A DNA stretch of 64,000 nt from Chamaecyparis obtusa. Taxonomy: Eukaryota; Streptophyta; Pinopsida; Cupressales; Cupressaceae. The DNA is taken from assembly GCA_027943335.1 (NCBI GenBank), contig BSBK01000963.1, positions 1,535,001 through 1,599,000 on the forward strand, in the 5' to 3' direction. Positions within the stretch are counted from its first letter, which is position 1. The number at the start of each line of letters is the position of its first letter. Shown here one piece after another: positions 1 to 10,782 of this stretch. The translations under genes and the position numbers were made by a program. The notes under the pieces were generated by a model. The model did not search any database. It worked only from the letters and a program-made list of their open reading frames with translations, and was not told where the DNA came from.

Positions 1-250
1 AAAGTACACAAGTTCAGGGCTGAGCCATTATCTATTAAGACCTGTTTGATGGCAAAGCCTCTAACCATGACGACGATGCGGAGAGGGAGAGTATGGTTAG
101 TTGCAATGTCTGCCATGTCGGATGTTTTGAAGGATAAAGCATAGGCTGTAGATAGATGTCCCACAAGGGTCTCAAACTGGGTGGTGTTAATGTCTGTGGG
201 GACATGTCCTTCTTTGAGAGCTCGGTCAAGGATCTCCTGATGGAGAGGTG
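1..250 (-). pseudogene. Start of pol with retroviral-type aspartic protease motif (E1, cut by window edge)
   Basis: The minus strand encodes a stretch beginning near EILDRALKEGHVP and running to VLIDNGSALNLC at the edge. This is the usual plant gypsy layout, a short helical linker (HQ-ILD-ALKE) followed by the retropepsin active site. The catalytic triad appears as DNG rather than the standard DTG/DSG; the DNG form is common in plant Ty3/gypsy elements. The frame differs from that of the gag block at 313-810, so a frameshift separates them. Only the first part of the protease is present. It would cleave the gag-pol polyprotein in virus-like particles. Confidence 0.7.
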
Positions 251-3200
251 AAGTGCGGAGAAGGTCCAAGATGGATATTTGGTGTGTTCCCAAGATGTTC
301 TATGAGGTTATACTATGCATTGTGTGCATTATGTACTGGCCTTGGATGAGCACTAGCAACAGTGATCCGGCCTCTGCGGGCAGTAACAACACATTGACAA
401 TCCGCTCCTCTGACATGGATGACATTGACTGTGGGCTCAACTTGGGTTATACATCCAACAAATTTATCATAATTGATGTAGGCGGTAGTGTGATCTTCTT
501 GCTTGCCTTTGCCATGATTCTGGGGATGATTGGTAGTGGCTTGGTTCTTCCCAGCATTGTGTTGTGGGAACACATTCTGATAGATTTGTAAATTGGCATT
601 TGGCGAGGCTTGAGTGGGTGTATCTACTTGAATCTCTTTTTGATCAATGAGATCTTGGATATAGTTTTTGAGTCTCATACACTTCAAAGTAGTGTGTCCT
701 TTGACACGATGATAATCATAGTATTCGTGATCTTTGTACCAATCAGGCTTGGGAGTGTTATCATCAACTGGCTGGATTGGTGGAAACGTGATCAAGTTGG
801 CCTTGGCCATTCAGTGAAAGATAACATCCAGAGGTTCACCCAGTGGTGTGAAGGTCTTCCTTGGATTGTTCTGAGCTCTAGGCTTGTGTTGTTTGGGAGC
901 AACATTAACGGCATTGACCTGATTGTTTGGATTACCTTAATAAGCTTGATGGGCTTGCTACTAATAATTTTGTTGATTATTCTGAGAATGATATTGTTGC
1001 ATGGGTTACTAATGGACTTGAGGAGGTTGCTGATAGACGGGCGCTTGTTGTTGTTGGTATGCAGGAGTTGATGGAGGACTAGCTATGAAAAATTGGACAT
1101 GCTTAGTATCAGTGGCTCCATCAGTAACAACGTTCTTGTTATGATTCTAGTAACGGGATTTATCATTGCTGGGTTTATTTTGGGAATCATTTTTGAAGTG
1201 TCGGATCATGCCTTCATCTAGGAGGGCCTTTTCAATACCTATCCCCTTGCTCTTGATATCTTGATAGGTTTGGAGATAATTCATCCTCATGAAGTGGGAC
1301 AACTTAGGATGCAGATTATCAATAAAGATTTTGGTCAAATGTTTTTTAGGTGGCTGGTATGATAACTTGGTGGTAAGGTTCTGCCATCGTTGCAAGTATT
1401 CTGATAGGCTTTCTCCTTCTTTCTATTTTGAGTTGTAGAGATCTAACAAGGTTAACTCATTCTCAACATTGTGGGCATAGTGGGCAATGAACTTCTTAGA
1501 AAGTTTAGCAAAGGTCGTGATAGTCCCACATGGTATTTTGTAGAACCATTCAATAGCAGTTCCTCCCAAGCTTTTGGGGAATAGTCGTAAGAGATATTTA
1601 TCACTGTAAGCCACTTCTTGGCATGCCATATAGAATTCTTTAATATGGTTGACTTGATCTCCTTTCCCCCGATATTTATCAAATTTAGGTGTCTCAAAGT
1701 GCTTGGGGAAAGGTATAGTGGCAATGGATGGTCAAACGGATAAGGACACACCTCCTCAAACTTGTAGGTTTTGCTATCGGTACCAGTTTGAAGCTCCTTA
1801 AGAGCATTCTTCATGGCTTCCCACTCAGCATTGATTAGTGTTTGAGCGGGTACTCCCATTTGAGGTGGGTATTGTGGAGTGGGATATGGAGATGGCCCAA
1901 CGGGATAGGTAGATTGGAGTGGATTTTGGAGTGATGTTTGCTGGGGATATTGTTGATGTAGCATAGGGGGATATTGCGGTGGAGGATACGGGACTACTTG
2001 CTAGTGTTGTGGGATGATGGGGACTTGTTGCTATAACTGATAGGAGGAAACTTGTTGCTATTGGGGAATGATGGGGGTTTGTTGCTATGACTGGAAGTAT
2101 GGTTGCTATGGGAGTGGTTGGTGGAATGATGCAGCTTGTTGGTAAGATGGTCCTTGCTGAACTTGGCTCTATGGTTGACTGATATAGGTTGGGTGCATTC
2201 CCACATTGCTTAAGGGTGGAACTGATGTAGGGAAGCTTGAAGCAAAGGGTGGCTGGGCAAGATAACTTGTGAAATGGGAGGAACTTTGCTGCTGAGGTGG
2301 AGGAATTTGCTGAAAAGCACTGGGTGTTGGGAATGGATAGCTTGTGAAGGATGAAGCTGGTGGAGGTTGAGATGGTTGTTGTTGTGCTGCTTGTGAGAAG
2401 GTGGCTTGTTGGTTTGCAAACACGGATGTAGGAGAGTGAGTTGGTATTCCAAAGGCTTTCATGTCTTCTTGAGTGAGACCCCAATGAGAACCAATGTGAG
2501 TTGGGAATTGTGTTGAAATGGATGCCTGGAAGGTAGATGTAATGGGAGTTTGGGATATGAATGGTGGAGTGGAAAAACCCATGGAAGGCATTCCTATGGT
2601 GAAGGAATTTTGCTGGGCTTGTGCCTGGGTAGATGCTTGCTGGGGGGAGAATGAAGAGGACACTTGTGTTCCCCACGAAAAAGGTGATGTGGAAGTTTGC
2701 TGATTTTGAAAGGGGAATGATTGTGCTACCCCCGGAGTAGATGATGTAGAGGTTTGCTGGGTGAAAGAGGGAAACGATTGCATTGACCCCTAAAATGATG
2801 GTGTGGATGCTGAATCTTGAGGATTGAAAGGAAAAGATGATTGTGTCCCTCCTGGCACAAAAGGTGTGGATGTGGAAGCTTGTGAAGTGAAGGGGAAGGA
2901 TGATTGCATCCCTCCCGGAATGAAAGGTGTTGCTTGGCCTATGGAAGATGGTGGAACTTCTCGTGCAAAGGTTTGTGTAAGAGGTGGGAGTTGATTCTAG
3001 GACAAGCGTTGGATTTGTGCAAGAGCTTGGGCAGCCATAGCAGATGATGAAGTACCTGTGATAGGGAATGGAGCAGATGGTGTTACAGCTTGTATTACGG
3101 GACTTGCGAAGCTTCCTTGCAGAAGAAGGTGAATGGTGGAGGTTGCTTGAGATGTTTGCAAGGTTGGATCAAGGAATGGTTGGATGAATGGAGAGTATAC

Positions 3201-3533
3201 TTGTGCTGGGATTTGGATAGTACTTATGGGAATGCGAGGATGGAGATATGGCAGAATGGAAGTATGCGCTTGTGCAAAGTTAGTGAACATACTTTGCTGG
3301 TTTTGGGCCATGAGTGCATTAACTACTGGTGGATTCTCTGGATGATTCACAAATGTTTCTATTGCTAGAGGAGCTGAGGGGATATTGGGATCATCCCATG
3401 TATTTCCAGTTTGTATTTGGGGATCATAGGCTATCATCATGCTGGTAAAAATGTTGGGATCAAATGAACTAGTGATTGGATAAGGATTCGTGTTCCTTCT
3501 TTTTCTAGATCCAGATCTTGTCTCGACAGGCAT
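251..3533 (-). pseudogene. Decayed gag gene of E1
   Basis: Likely start is the methionine at about 3533 (MPVETRSGSRKRR, basic). The product runs leftwards through a proline-, serine- and glutamine-rich N-terminal half (about 2990-1850) and a retrotransposon gag capsid core near 1629-1423 (SLGGTAIEWFYKIPCG). It then reaches a nucleocapsid-like block at 810-650 with YDYHRVKGHTTLKC, a degenerate zinc-knuckle pattern followed by LKNYIQDLID. The frame is broken by several stops and shifts, for example near 2995, 1965 and 1400. Gag would form the particle that packages element RNA. The Q/P/S-rich N-terminus is longer than in most plant gypsy gags. Confidence 0.75.
2643..2950 (-). repeat. Five tandem repeats of about 57-68 bp inside the E1 gag N-terminus
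   Basis: Units start near 2643, 2711, 2768, 2829 and 2891. Each carries a variant of GGGAATGATTG on the plus strand, which on the minus strand encodes peptide variants of QSFPF--QQTSTS---GG. The period is about 20 codons. Copies have diverged by substitutions and short indels. Confidence 0.65.
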
Positions 3534-3639
3534 GGAGATGTAGATGCTAGATGGATGCAAGATATTTCCTAAAGACTCTAAAGAATTATGGATGCAAGCT
3601 TAAGGAACTTCTAAGGATGATGAAATTTCTATAATGCAA

Positions 3640-4360
3640 GGATTGGTGAGATGCTTGGATATGAATCAAAGATGGTGGAAGATTTGATGGAAGATGGTGA
3701 CAGATTGGTTAAAAAACTTGGCGATGATGGAGGCTTGGTGGGATGCTCTGATTTGGGTCAAGATTGGGTGGAGGATTGGTGGGATGCTGGTGGAAGATTA
3801 CTAAGTGTCAACAATGAGCTGTTGTTTTTCCCGATGGAGGATTAGTGATAGGATTTGGCCAACCTAGGATAGACTAATGATCTTCGGTCAACTGGATTCT
3901 TATCAATACAAGCCAATCTCTTGCTCGAGATGATGAGGCTGTGCAAGGACAAGTTGGATTTCCTTTAGACAATGCTCTGTCAAAAAGGGGATGATTTTTG
4001 ATTTAGGATAAGGGATGGAAACAACTCAAAGGTTTTGAACACTAAGTGCTTGTGGATTTGGATCTCTAGATTTGGTGCAAAGGATGGTGGATTCTGTTTT
4101 GGATGATGGATGCTGGATTTGGATCAAGGATTTGGGATTCTGATTGTGGATTGCTAATGGAAAGATGGTGAAGGATGATGAAAAATGCTCTTTCTAAAAG
4201 GATGATGCAAATGTAACGGGGATGGATGATCTATGATGCTGCTAGGAAGATGATGATGAATGCAACTAAGGACTCTAGAATGCAACTAAGGATTTGGTGA
4301 TGATGCCGAGATGAAACTAGGATGATACTAGGATGAAGGACTATCGAGATAGGATTTTGA
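3640..4360. repeat. GATG-rich low-complexity leader segment of E1
   Basis: The plus strand is unusually rich in GGATGATGG-type words, and a 20-bp unit beginning AATGCAACTAAGGA is directly duplicated at about 4257-4296. No ORF of note is present. It lies between gag and the extra leader ORF. Confidence 0.5.
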
Positions 4361-4567
4361 GATCTGAAGGTAGAATGGGACATGCAAAGGATCTAGCTAA
4401 TCTTCTCTTTCAAGGTTGACGTAGCAACGGTTTACTCAGAATCGGTAGGCAAATTGTTTGACTCTTGCATTATAGCCAATATTATCAAGCCTTTCTTGAT
4501 ATTTTTCTTCTGCTTGGGTTGCTTGGATAAAGGGTTGATGGCTCTTAAGGTTTCTCTCTGCAACTTT

Positions 4568-5100
4568 CTATTCTTGATAGTCTTTGGATTTGGGTAATTT
4601 AGCTTTCGAATGTTTGATCAAATTGGGCATAACTTTGGGGAAATTCTTGATAGTTGGTTTGAGACAAAAAGGCTTTTGGATATCTGATTCCAAGGGTTTC
4701 TCTACAAAATGTTCTGAGTATCTTGAACTGGTTTTGTTGATCAGTTTGATGTTTCTCAATGGCAAAGGATAAATTCCAACAAAGATTTTCAGAAAAGCAA
4801 TCTCCACAAGGGACAAAGCAACCTTGTGGGATACAAACAGGATGACTGACTCTGATAAAGCTTTGAAAGTGTATGTTCCAACAATGTTTTCACGAAGTAT
4901 TTGACTATCAAGCACTTCAAGCAGATCTACCTAAGAAAGGTGAGTATCAAAATCACTTGCCCACAGCTTGGTACCCCCTAGAAGGGAATACAAATGGTGA
5001 GTAATCTTGAGGCAACCCGGCAAACCCCTTGGAATCGATCCTTGCACAAGGATTTTGATACTTTCAGATGTAGATAGGGTAGCCTCTATTTTATCAAGTT
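4568..5100 (-). pseudogene. Remnant of an extra leader ORF of E1 (upstream of gag, sense)
   Basis: On the minus strand, 5100-4568 encodes EATLSTSESIKILVQGSIP, then a stretch with ASDFDTHLS, a stop, and then VLDSQILRENIVGTYTFKAL. The first part matches a peptide in the second gypsy remnant (11967-11632: EATQLTSESIIIYVQGLIQ, then KDFDTSLELRYSFLD), which is also upstream of gag and in the same orientation. Conservation of protein words between two diverged elements suggests an accessory ORF in the leader, as is known for Ogre-type gypsy elements. Function is unknown, and both copies are broken. Confidence 0.45.
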
Positions 5101-5583
5101 TTTAATAGTTTCGTAGAGTCTCCATACCCAGTTATGCTGACCGCCTATGACTCACTTAAGAGCCTAGCCAAAAATGCTGGGGGAGGAATATTTACCATCC
5201 CTAGACATTTGCATTTGGCACAAAACGCCCGTGGATTAGGAGATATAAGTGAGTACTTTTTGCCTTCACTTTATTTATATACCGGCCGGGGGGGGTACTG
5301 GTTTGAAGTCGTTCTCCAAGGAGGAAGCGGTTTTCTCCCTGGACAAGCCTTGCTAAAAGTAGAACAAGTGAACTTGTCCAAGTTCAAATGTTCTACGTTG
5401 CTTACTTTAACAAGGATTTAAAAAATGAAAGCTCCTAGATGCACATCAAGCAAGTTGTTCTTTTTCCCAAATTGATTAAGTGATGTTTGAATTTGAATAA
5501 CTGAAGACACAAGTGTTTAGATTTTGAGTTGTTCTTTCTCCAAAAAGTAAGTGATTTGAGCGATTGCAAGTTCTTTCTTTGAT

Positions 5584-6179
5584 CATTCAAGATTGAGATT
5601 GGCGTGTTGTTTTAAGAACTTTGAAGTGCTTTGTTTTGATCCTTTAAGGCATTCAAGATTTGATTATGCGTTTGCTTGAACTGCAAAGGAAGGAATAGAG
5701 ATTTTTTTCTTTTAATGCATTCAAGAGTGCATTTGATTTTCAAAATGACAATGACTCTTAGGACTTAGCTTCATTCCTTTAGTTTCATTCAAGATTTGTT
5801 TTGACCTTTGCTTTGATTTTTTTAGCTCCAAAAGACAAGTTCCTAATTTAGCTTTGATGCGTGAAATTTGAAAAAGAAGGCATTCAAGATTTTTGCAAAA
5901 TGAAGTTAGTTTTTCAATAAAAATAAAGTTTTTTAGGATTGATTTTAGGAACTTTTGCATGCACTTTTAAGATTGATTTTGAATGTTTTTAGAAATGAGA
6001 TGCAAATTTGAGATTCTCTTTTTTTTTTCTTTTTTTTAAGTACCCAAAATTTGAAATATTCCTAATTTTTGCATGAATGCATCTAAAACCTTGATGTTGC
6101 AAGGATGCAAATGTTTTGATTGATTTTTCTTGTTTGTTAGAACAAATTTTGCAAATTTTAGTCCTTAACACATTCAAGA
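5584..6179. repeat. Periodic CATTCAAGA repeats in the E1 leader
   Basis: CATTCAAGA occurs at 5584, 5650, 5718, 5786, 5881 and 6171. The first four are spaced 66-68 bp, indicating a degenerate tandem array of about 67 bp close to the primer-binding site. Confidence 0.55.
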
Positions 6180-6426
6180 ATGATTTGGGGGTTCATTTTA
6201 AGCACTAAAACAAGGTGTGTATGATTTTGCTTCCTTATGGATTATTATTATTTTTTGAGAAAAATTGGCCAAGATCCCGCAAGAAGAAGAAGAAGTAGAT
6301 GGAATAGAAGAAGAATAAAGACAAGAAGAGGAAGAAGAATTTGAAGTGCTCCGTCCACCTATAAGCTTGAAAAATCTGAAAATATTCCAAAATCCATCAG
6401 AATGTTTGCAAAGAACCCATGAAGTG

Positions 6427-6445
6427 GGTCCCACCAGGCGTGCCA
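6427..6445 (-). other. Primer-binding site of E1
   Basis: Three bases past the LTR terminus the minus strand reads TGGCACGCCTGGTGGGACC. It starts with the TGG that pairs with the CCA end of a tRNA. It is not the initiator-Met type seen in the other LTR elements of this window, and the tRNA species was not identified. Confidence 0.6.
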
Positions 6446-6448
6446 GAA

Positions 6449-7947
6449 TGTAGACAAGGCTTTTGAGGATACCTATATCTGTTTTGAAAGGCTCAAATCA
6501 ATCAAACATTAAGATTTTAATCTAACATGAAATCAATCTAAAACAAGGAAACTCTAAGCTAAGCCACCTCAGATTGAGCTAAAACAGGTGCACCCAAGCA
6601 CTGTTTGATTTGCTCTTGCTAAGGGGATGTGGGTGTGCTCTCTAAGCACTTGGAGCATATTCTAATGCATGCTAAGATGGATTGAGATTCATGAACACCT
6701 CAAAAATAGCACAATATTGGATAGAACACCCAAAATTGCCCCTAAGGCTTCAAGAACTCAAGATTTATGCAACTAGTATGATTAAGTAGATTTTAGAACC
6801 CAAAATAGATGTGAGAATGATGCATAAACAAGAATTAAACTAAGTTAATCCATTAGTTCTATGCTAAGATGTGAGCTAAAAATGCTTGAAAATGATTAAA
6901 ACTAACAATTAGTATGAAAGCTAAATGATTTAGAGCTATTCTGGCATTATAACATTGCTTGAAATAAAAGGTGAATGGGTATTTTGCTCTTAGAAATGAG
7001 GAGTACTTATAGGCTTTTGGGAAGGAGGAATGAGTGGCCAGGATCAAAATCCTTAAGAGAGGCCAAGATTCATTCAAAGGGGAGCACATGGATTGTGCTA
7101 GTTCAGGGCCACCTCCTTGTGACAAGTGTCACAAGGGCATTGGGTTGAAAGATGAGAGGGATGTGCACAATTTGGGAAATGTGCCTAAGGTCAAAGGGTG
7201 TAAGAAAGGGGTGAGGGGCTTCTTAAATGCATCATAAATGCATGTAAGAGGGATAAGGAGGCTTTAAATGCATTTAATGCATGTAAGAGAAGTTTCTAGA
7301 AGTTTGTTGACTTTGGGTTAAGCTTAGGAGTTGGCCAACCTTGTTTAGGGAATGTGACAAGGTTAGGGGGGATTAGGATTAGGATTAGGATTAGGGGGAC
7401 AAGGATAAAAACTTTCTAGAAGAGTCTAGAACTTCCTTATGATAAATATGGATTTTAGGAAATAAATAAAGATTTATTTATTTCCATGGTTTAGGTTTGA
7501 GAATATTTATTAAAAATGAATTTAATAAATATGAGGATTAAATATTTAATCTTAATTAAATATTTTGAGTTGGGATTAGGGTTGGGAAATGATGGGATTA
7601 GTCTTTAATCGAAATTAAAGAAGGATTAGAAGATTCTAGAAGAGGTTAGTGGTCTTAAGGAAATTGGCCAAGTTTTGGGCAAAAAATAAATAAATAATTT
7701 ATTTTGGGATTTTTGGTCAATTTATTAATTAAATAATTAATAAATAAGGAGATAATGTTTAAATAAGATTTAAACATTTTTGGGAGGGATTCCTTAATTA
7801 AATATTTTTAATTAAGGTAAAGGGATTTAATGACATAAAAATAAATAAATTAATTAAATAATTAATTAATTAACAAATGATGATGTCATCAGGAATTTTT
7901 CAAAAAATAAAAATACTTTATTTTCTAAAGGATTTTAGGTGTCTACA
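6449..7947 (-). repeat. 5' LTR of E1 (1499 bp)
   Basis: Bounded by TGTAGACA at 6449-6456 and TGTCTACA at 7940-7947, with a primer-binding site on the correct (left) side for a minus-strand element. The right third is very AT-rich, with runs such as ATTAATTAATTAA. It contains about four GGATTA units near 7369-7396. Confidence 0.8.
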
Positions 7948-7952
7948 GCAGG

Positions 7953-8828
7953 ATGTTTGAAGAAGCCATAGAGTTTGTGAAGATTTATGGCAACTTTTAT
8001 ATTCAATTCCCTACTTTTAGTTATTTGAGAGTGGGAGGTTTCGGTGATGCTCCTCTAAAACTCCCCAGGTACTGTTTAGACAAGTGTATTTTACTGGAGG
8101 TAGGGAGACAATTGCTAATGGTGAAAAATAAGTACAGGGTTAAACGAGGTATTAGTGCCTTCTTCCCACTAGAATTGGGGCATTACCGATTCAGGTTAAT
8201 GCACGACTTCACCTTCTTGATAAATGAGCTCAAGGAAATGAATCTTCAACCATATCAGGCTAGGAATTATTATGACAATAAGGGTTTTGTGGAGAATCAT
8301 TTCAGGGTTGATGCTATGTTCCTTCATCAACCAGACTTAGAAGACTTCTGGGATGATTGCACAGATGAAGTTGAAGTCACAAGGAGACTGTGCTCCAGGT
8401 TTTCTCTAAGACAAATTGCTGCTTTAAAACTTCCTTTCAACATTAAAAACATAAAGGATGAAAATGAAAGTGTATTAGAATCAGAACGCATGGCGTCAAG
8501 TGCAGAAGTAGTGACTAGAAAAGTTGATTGGACTGAAGGCGAGGAGGAAGATATAAGGTCTTTTACTAAGGAGGTTTTCAAAAGAACAGAACAATGGATT
8601 AAATCTCAACGAAAGAAGAATCAGGCAGCCCCTGCGTTGAGAACCATAAAAAGTCTGAGAATTCCAAAAATTGAACCTTCCCCTGTCTCAACTAACAAGA
8701 TTGAACCGTTGTTGTCTGCAGGTAACACAAATCCTCTAGATGTCCCTAACATTGAAGATTCAAAATTAGTTTCTGATGGCATTGTTGAATTGATCATTTT
8801 GGGAATGTTTTCAGATAATCTTAGTTAG
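7953..8828 (+). CDS. Unrecognised 291-aa ORF abutting the E1 LTR
   Basis: Open for 291 codons in a region otherwise full of stops. Starts MFEEAIEFVKIYGNFY, includes YLRVGGFGDAPLKLPRYC near residues 25-42, then a charged, tryptophan-containing middle (DLEDFWDDCTDEVEVTRRLC) and a lysine/serine-rich tail. No catalytic motif, signal peptide or membrane segment is seen. The ATG lies five bases from the LTR edge, and a possible splice acceptor (CTACAG) overlaps the LTR end. The true gene may therefore start left of E1 and have been split by it. It may belong to a dispersed repeat-type protein family of plants, but I cannot name it. Codons are intact, unlike the neighbouring element remnants. Confidence 0.45.
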   Translation: MFEEAIEFVKIYGNFYIQFPTFSYLRVGGFGDAPLKLPRYCLDKCILLEVGRQLLMVKNKYRVKRGISAFFPLELGHYRFRLMHDFTFLINELKEMNLQPYQARNYYDNKGFVENHFRVDAMFLHQPDLEDFWDDCTDEVEVTRRLCSRFSLRQIAALKLPFNIKNIKDENESVLESERMASSAEVVTRKVDWTEGEEEDIRSFTKEVFKRTEQWIKSQRKKNQAAPALRTIKSLRIPKIEPSPVSTNKIEPLLSAGNTNPLDVPNIEDSKLVSDGIVELIILGMFSDNLS

Positions 8829-9129
8829 TTGGCTTAGATGAATGTGGATCTTTTCTTGGAGTATTGAATCTTTCTAAAAATCATTTTATATGAGGAACTG
8901 AAAATCCTTTCTTACTTTCAAGTCAAATGTATACATTTTCTTATCTTTTTTCATTCTTTTCAAATAAATGGATTGTAAGGATTGATCTTTATATAAGGTA
9001 GATGCTCCTTTAAATCGCAGAGAGTTTAGTCGTGAGTGACTAACTCAATTGTTGTATTAGTTTTTCCTTCTGATTGGGCAAGAGAATTTGAAGATAGTTA
9101 TAATTTTGATAAGAAGGAAAATCTGTATA
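8829..9129. other. No gene seen
   Basis: AT-rich spacer after the ORF. It contains AAATAAATGG near 8963, which could serve as a plant near-upstream polyadenylation element for the ORF, but nothing further is supported. Confidence 0.4.
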
Positions 9130-10782
9130 CTAACAGATAGTATGGTCAGAGGACTCAAGCATGTGGATCACATTGTCAATCTCAGAGTATGTGTAACCCA
9201 CCTTGTAATCCTTCGACTTAGATAACTCCCCTTTTTCATATTTAGGAAATGGTTCCTTGAAAGCCTTATGATCATTGTTAGCTTGTGGAGGATCAATCAC
9301 AATTGTCTCATTATCGATTAGATCTTGGATGAGATGTTTAAGCTTCATGTTATCATTGGTCTTATGGCCTTTGTTGCAATGATAATCACAATAGTGGCTA
9401 TCATTCCACCAATTAGGATATATCTCAAGATCATATGGTTTATATTTGTCAATCAAAGTGATGATCTTGTTCGTCAAGAGATTCCCCAAGAGGAGTGAAG
9501 TCTCTCTTAGGCCTAGGAATCCATGCCTCGTCTCTATTAGTCTCAATTTTAGAGCCTAGTTGAGTGCTCTTATTAGATTTTGTTTCTTGATTTCAAGTGG
9601 ATAAGTTGAAATCTGGCTCCTTTTTCTTTCTATATGTAGACGTAGAGGTTGTTCCCATAATTACATCATTAATGACATCCTTGGTCTTAGTCCAGAACTT
9701 AAGCTTGTCCTTGCCATACTGATTGTTGGAAGAAGATTTGTGCTCTTTATGTTGTAGGGTAATCTATGTGAATATACATTTTAACTGATTTGTCAAATGA
9801 GGCATGTGATTGCATTTGCAACGCATACTTCATTTCATGAACCAAGGTGTTTATAAATATATCAATCTTTTTAGTCTCAGGAATTTGTCGTGAGTATCTA
9901 GCAAACATTCTTCGCCATCATTGAAGGAATGTAGCGAAGGGTTATCCCACATGTTTCTTTGTATTAAACAAGTCAAGCATGGTAACAACACGAGAGATGT
10001 TGTAGGAGTATTGTTGGATAAATTTATGAACTATCTCATCAAAAGTTTTAATGCCAGGGGAAAGTGAGGTGAACCAACCCATAGATTGGCTATCGAGACT
10101 TCAAGGAAAGAGTCTCATCAGATAGGTTTGTTCATGCATAAACTCCATGCTTAGGGCATAAAATTCCTGCATGTGATTTTGAGGATCTTTGTTACCATAA
10201 TACTTGTCATATATAGGGATCTCCACCTTGGATGGGAAAGGTGACATGTAGACATTTCTGTCAAAGGGGAAAGTAAAAATTGATTCACGTGAATATTTGT
10301 TAGAGGGCTGGTCCTTATCCTTTTTAAGTTGTGAAATCTCATAGCGTAGGTCCTAAAGTTGTTTGGTAAGAGCAGTGAGAGGAGACTCTTCCTCTTTTTG
10401 TAGAAAGCCATCTAGATCAAAGTCAGGTGGTAGCTTCATACCCATACAGGCGAGATGCATGAAATAATGATCTTTATCCTGACTCATGATGGATTGCATC
10501 ACCTTGTGGAAATGTTTGTCTTCCTAGCATTTTTTGAATTTCCTCTTGTGTGGGTTCTTCATCCTTAGAGGAATCAAAATCATTCCTTCGGCGGGCACCC
10601 CAATCAGAATTTGACATGTTGATGTGGTCAAAGTTCTCAACATGAGCAAAGGGTATTGACTGATAATTAGAAGCTTGATGCAAAGGTTTTTCACGAAAGT
10701 ATGGTCCAACAGTATCATAAATGGCTTTTCCTTTTGGATAAACTATATTGTTGTATGAATAACTATGAGTTCTAATTGGCAT
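9130..10782 (-). pseudogene. gag remnant of a second Tat-like gypsy element
   Basis: Broken minus-strand coding blocks at 10782-10474 (GKAIYDTVGPYFREKPLHQA), 10411-10151 and 9546-9130. The last contains a degenerate zinc knuckle (CDYHCNKGHK), then LKHLIQDLID and DHKAFKEPFPKYEKGE. That tail matches ADHKAFKEPLPKYEKGE in the gag of the element at 24421-33636, so this is the same lineage. Multiple stops and frameshifts make it non-functional, and no pol follows on the left. Confidence 0.7.

Larger units (their letters stand above)
1..7947 (-). mobile_element. Ty3/gypsy LTR retrotransposon E1 (right part; remainder lies left of the window)
   Basis: Read on the minus strand the order is LTR (7947-6449), primer-binding site, leader of about 2.9 kb, gag (from about 3533) and the start of pol with the protease motif at the window edge. 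LTR ends are TGTAGACA and TGTCTACA, an 8-bp inverted repeat typical of LTR termini. The gag and protease resemble the Tat-type element at 24421-33636, so the same broad lineage is inferred. RT, RNase H, integrase and the second LTR lie outside the window, so the target duplication cannot be checked; the right-hand candidate is GCAGG at 7948-7952. Several stops in gag show it is no longer functional. Confidence 0.85.

Noticed and set aside
253..1071. Plus-strand open frames opposite the E1 gag
   Set aside because: They are antisense to recognisable gag coding and have no domain pattern of their own.
7369..7396. GGATTA repeats suggesting an interstitial telomere
   Set aside because: Only about four units, the unit differs from plant TTTAGGG, and it lies inside an LTR.
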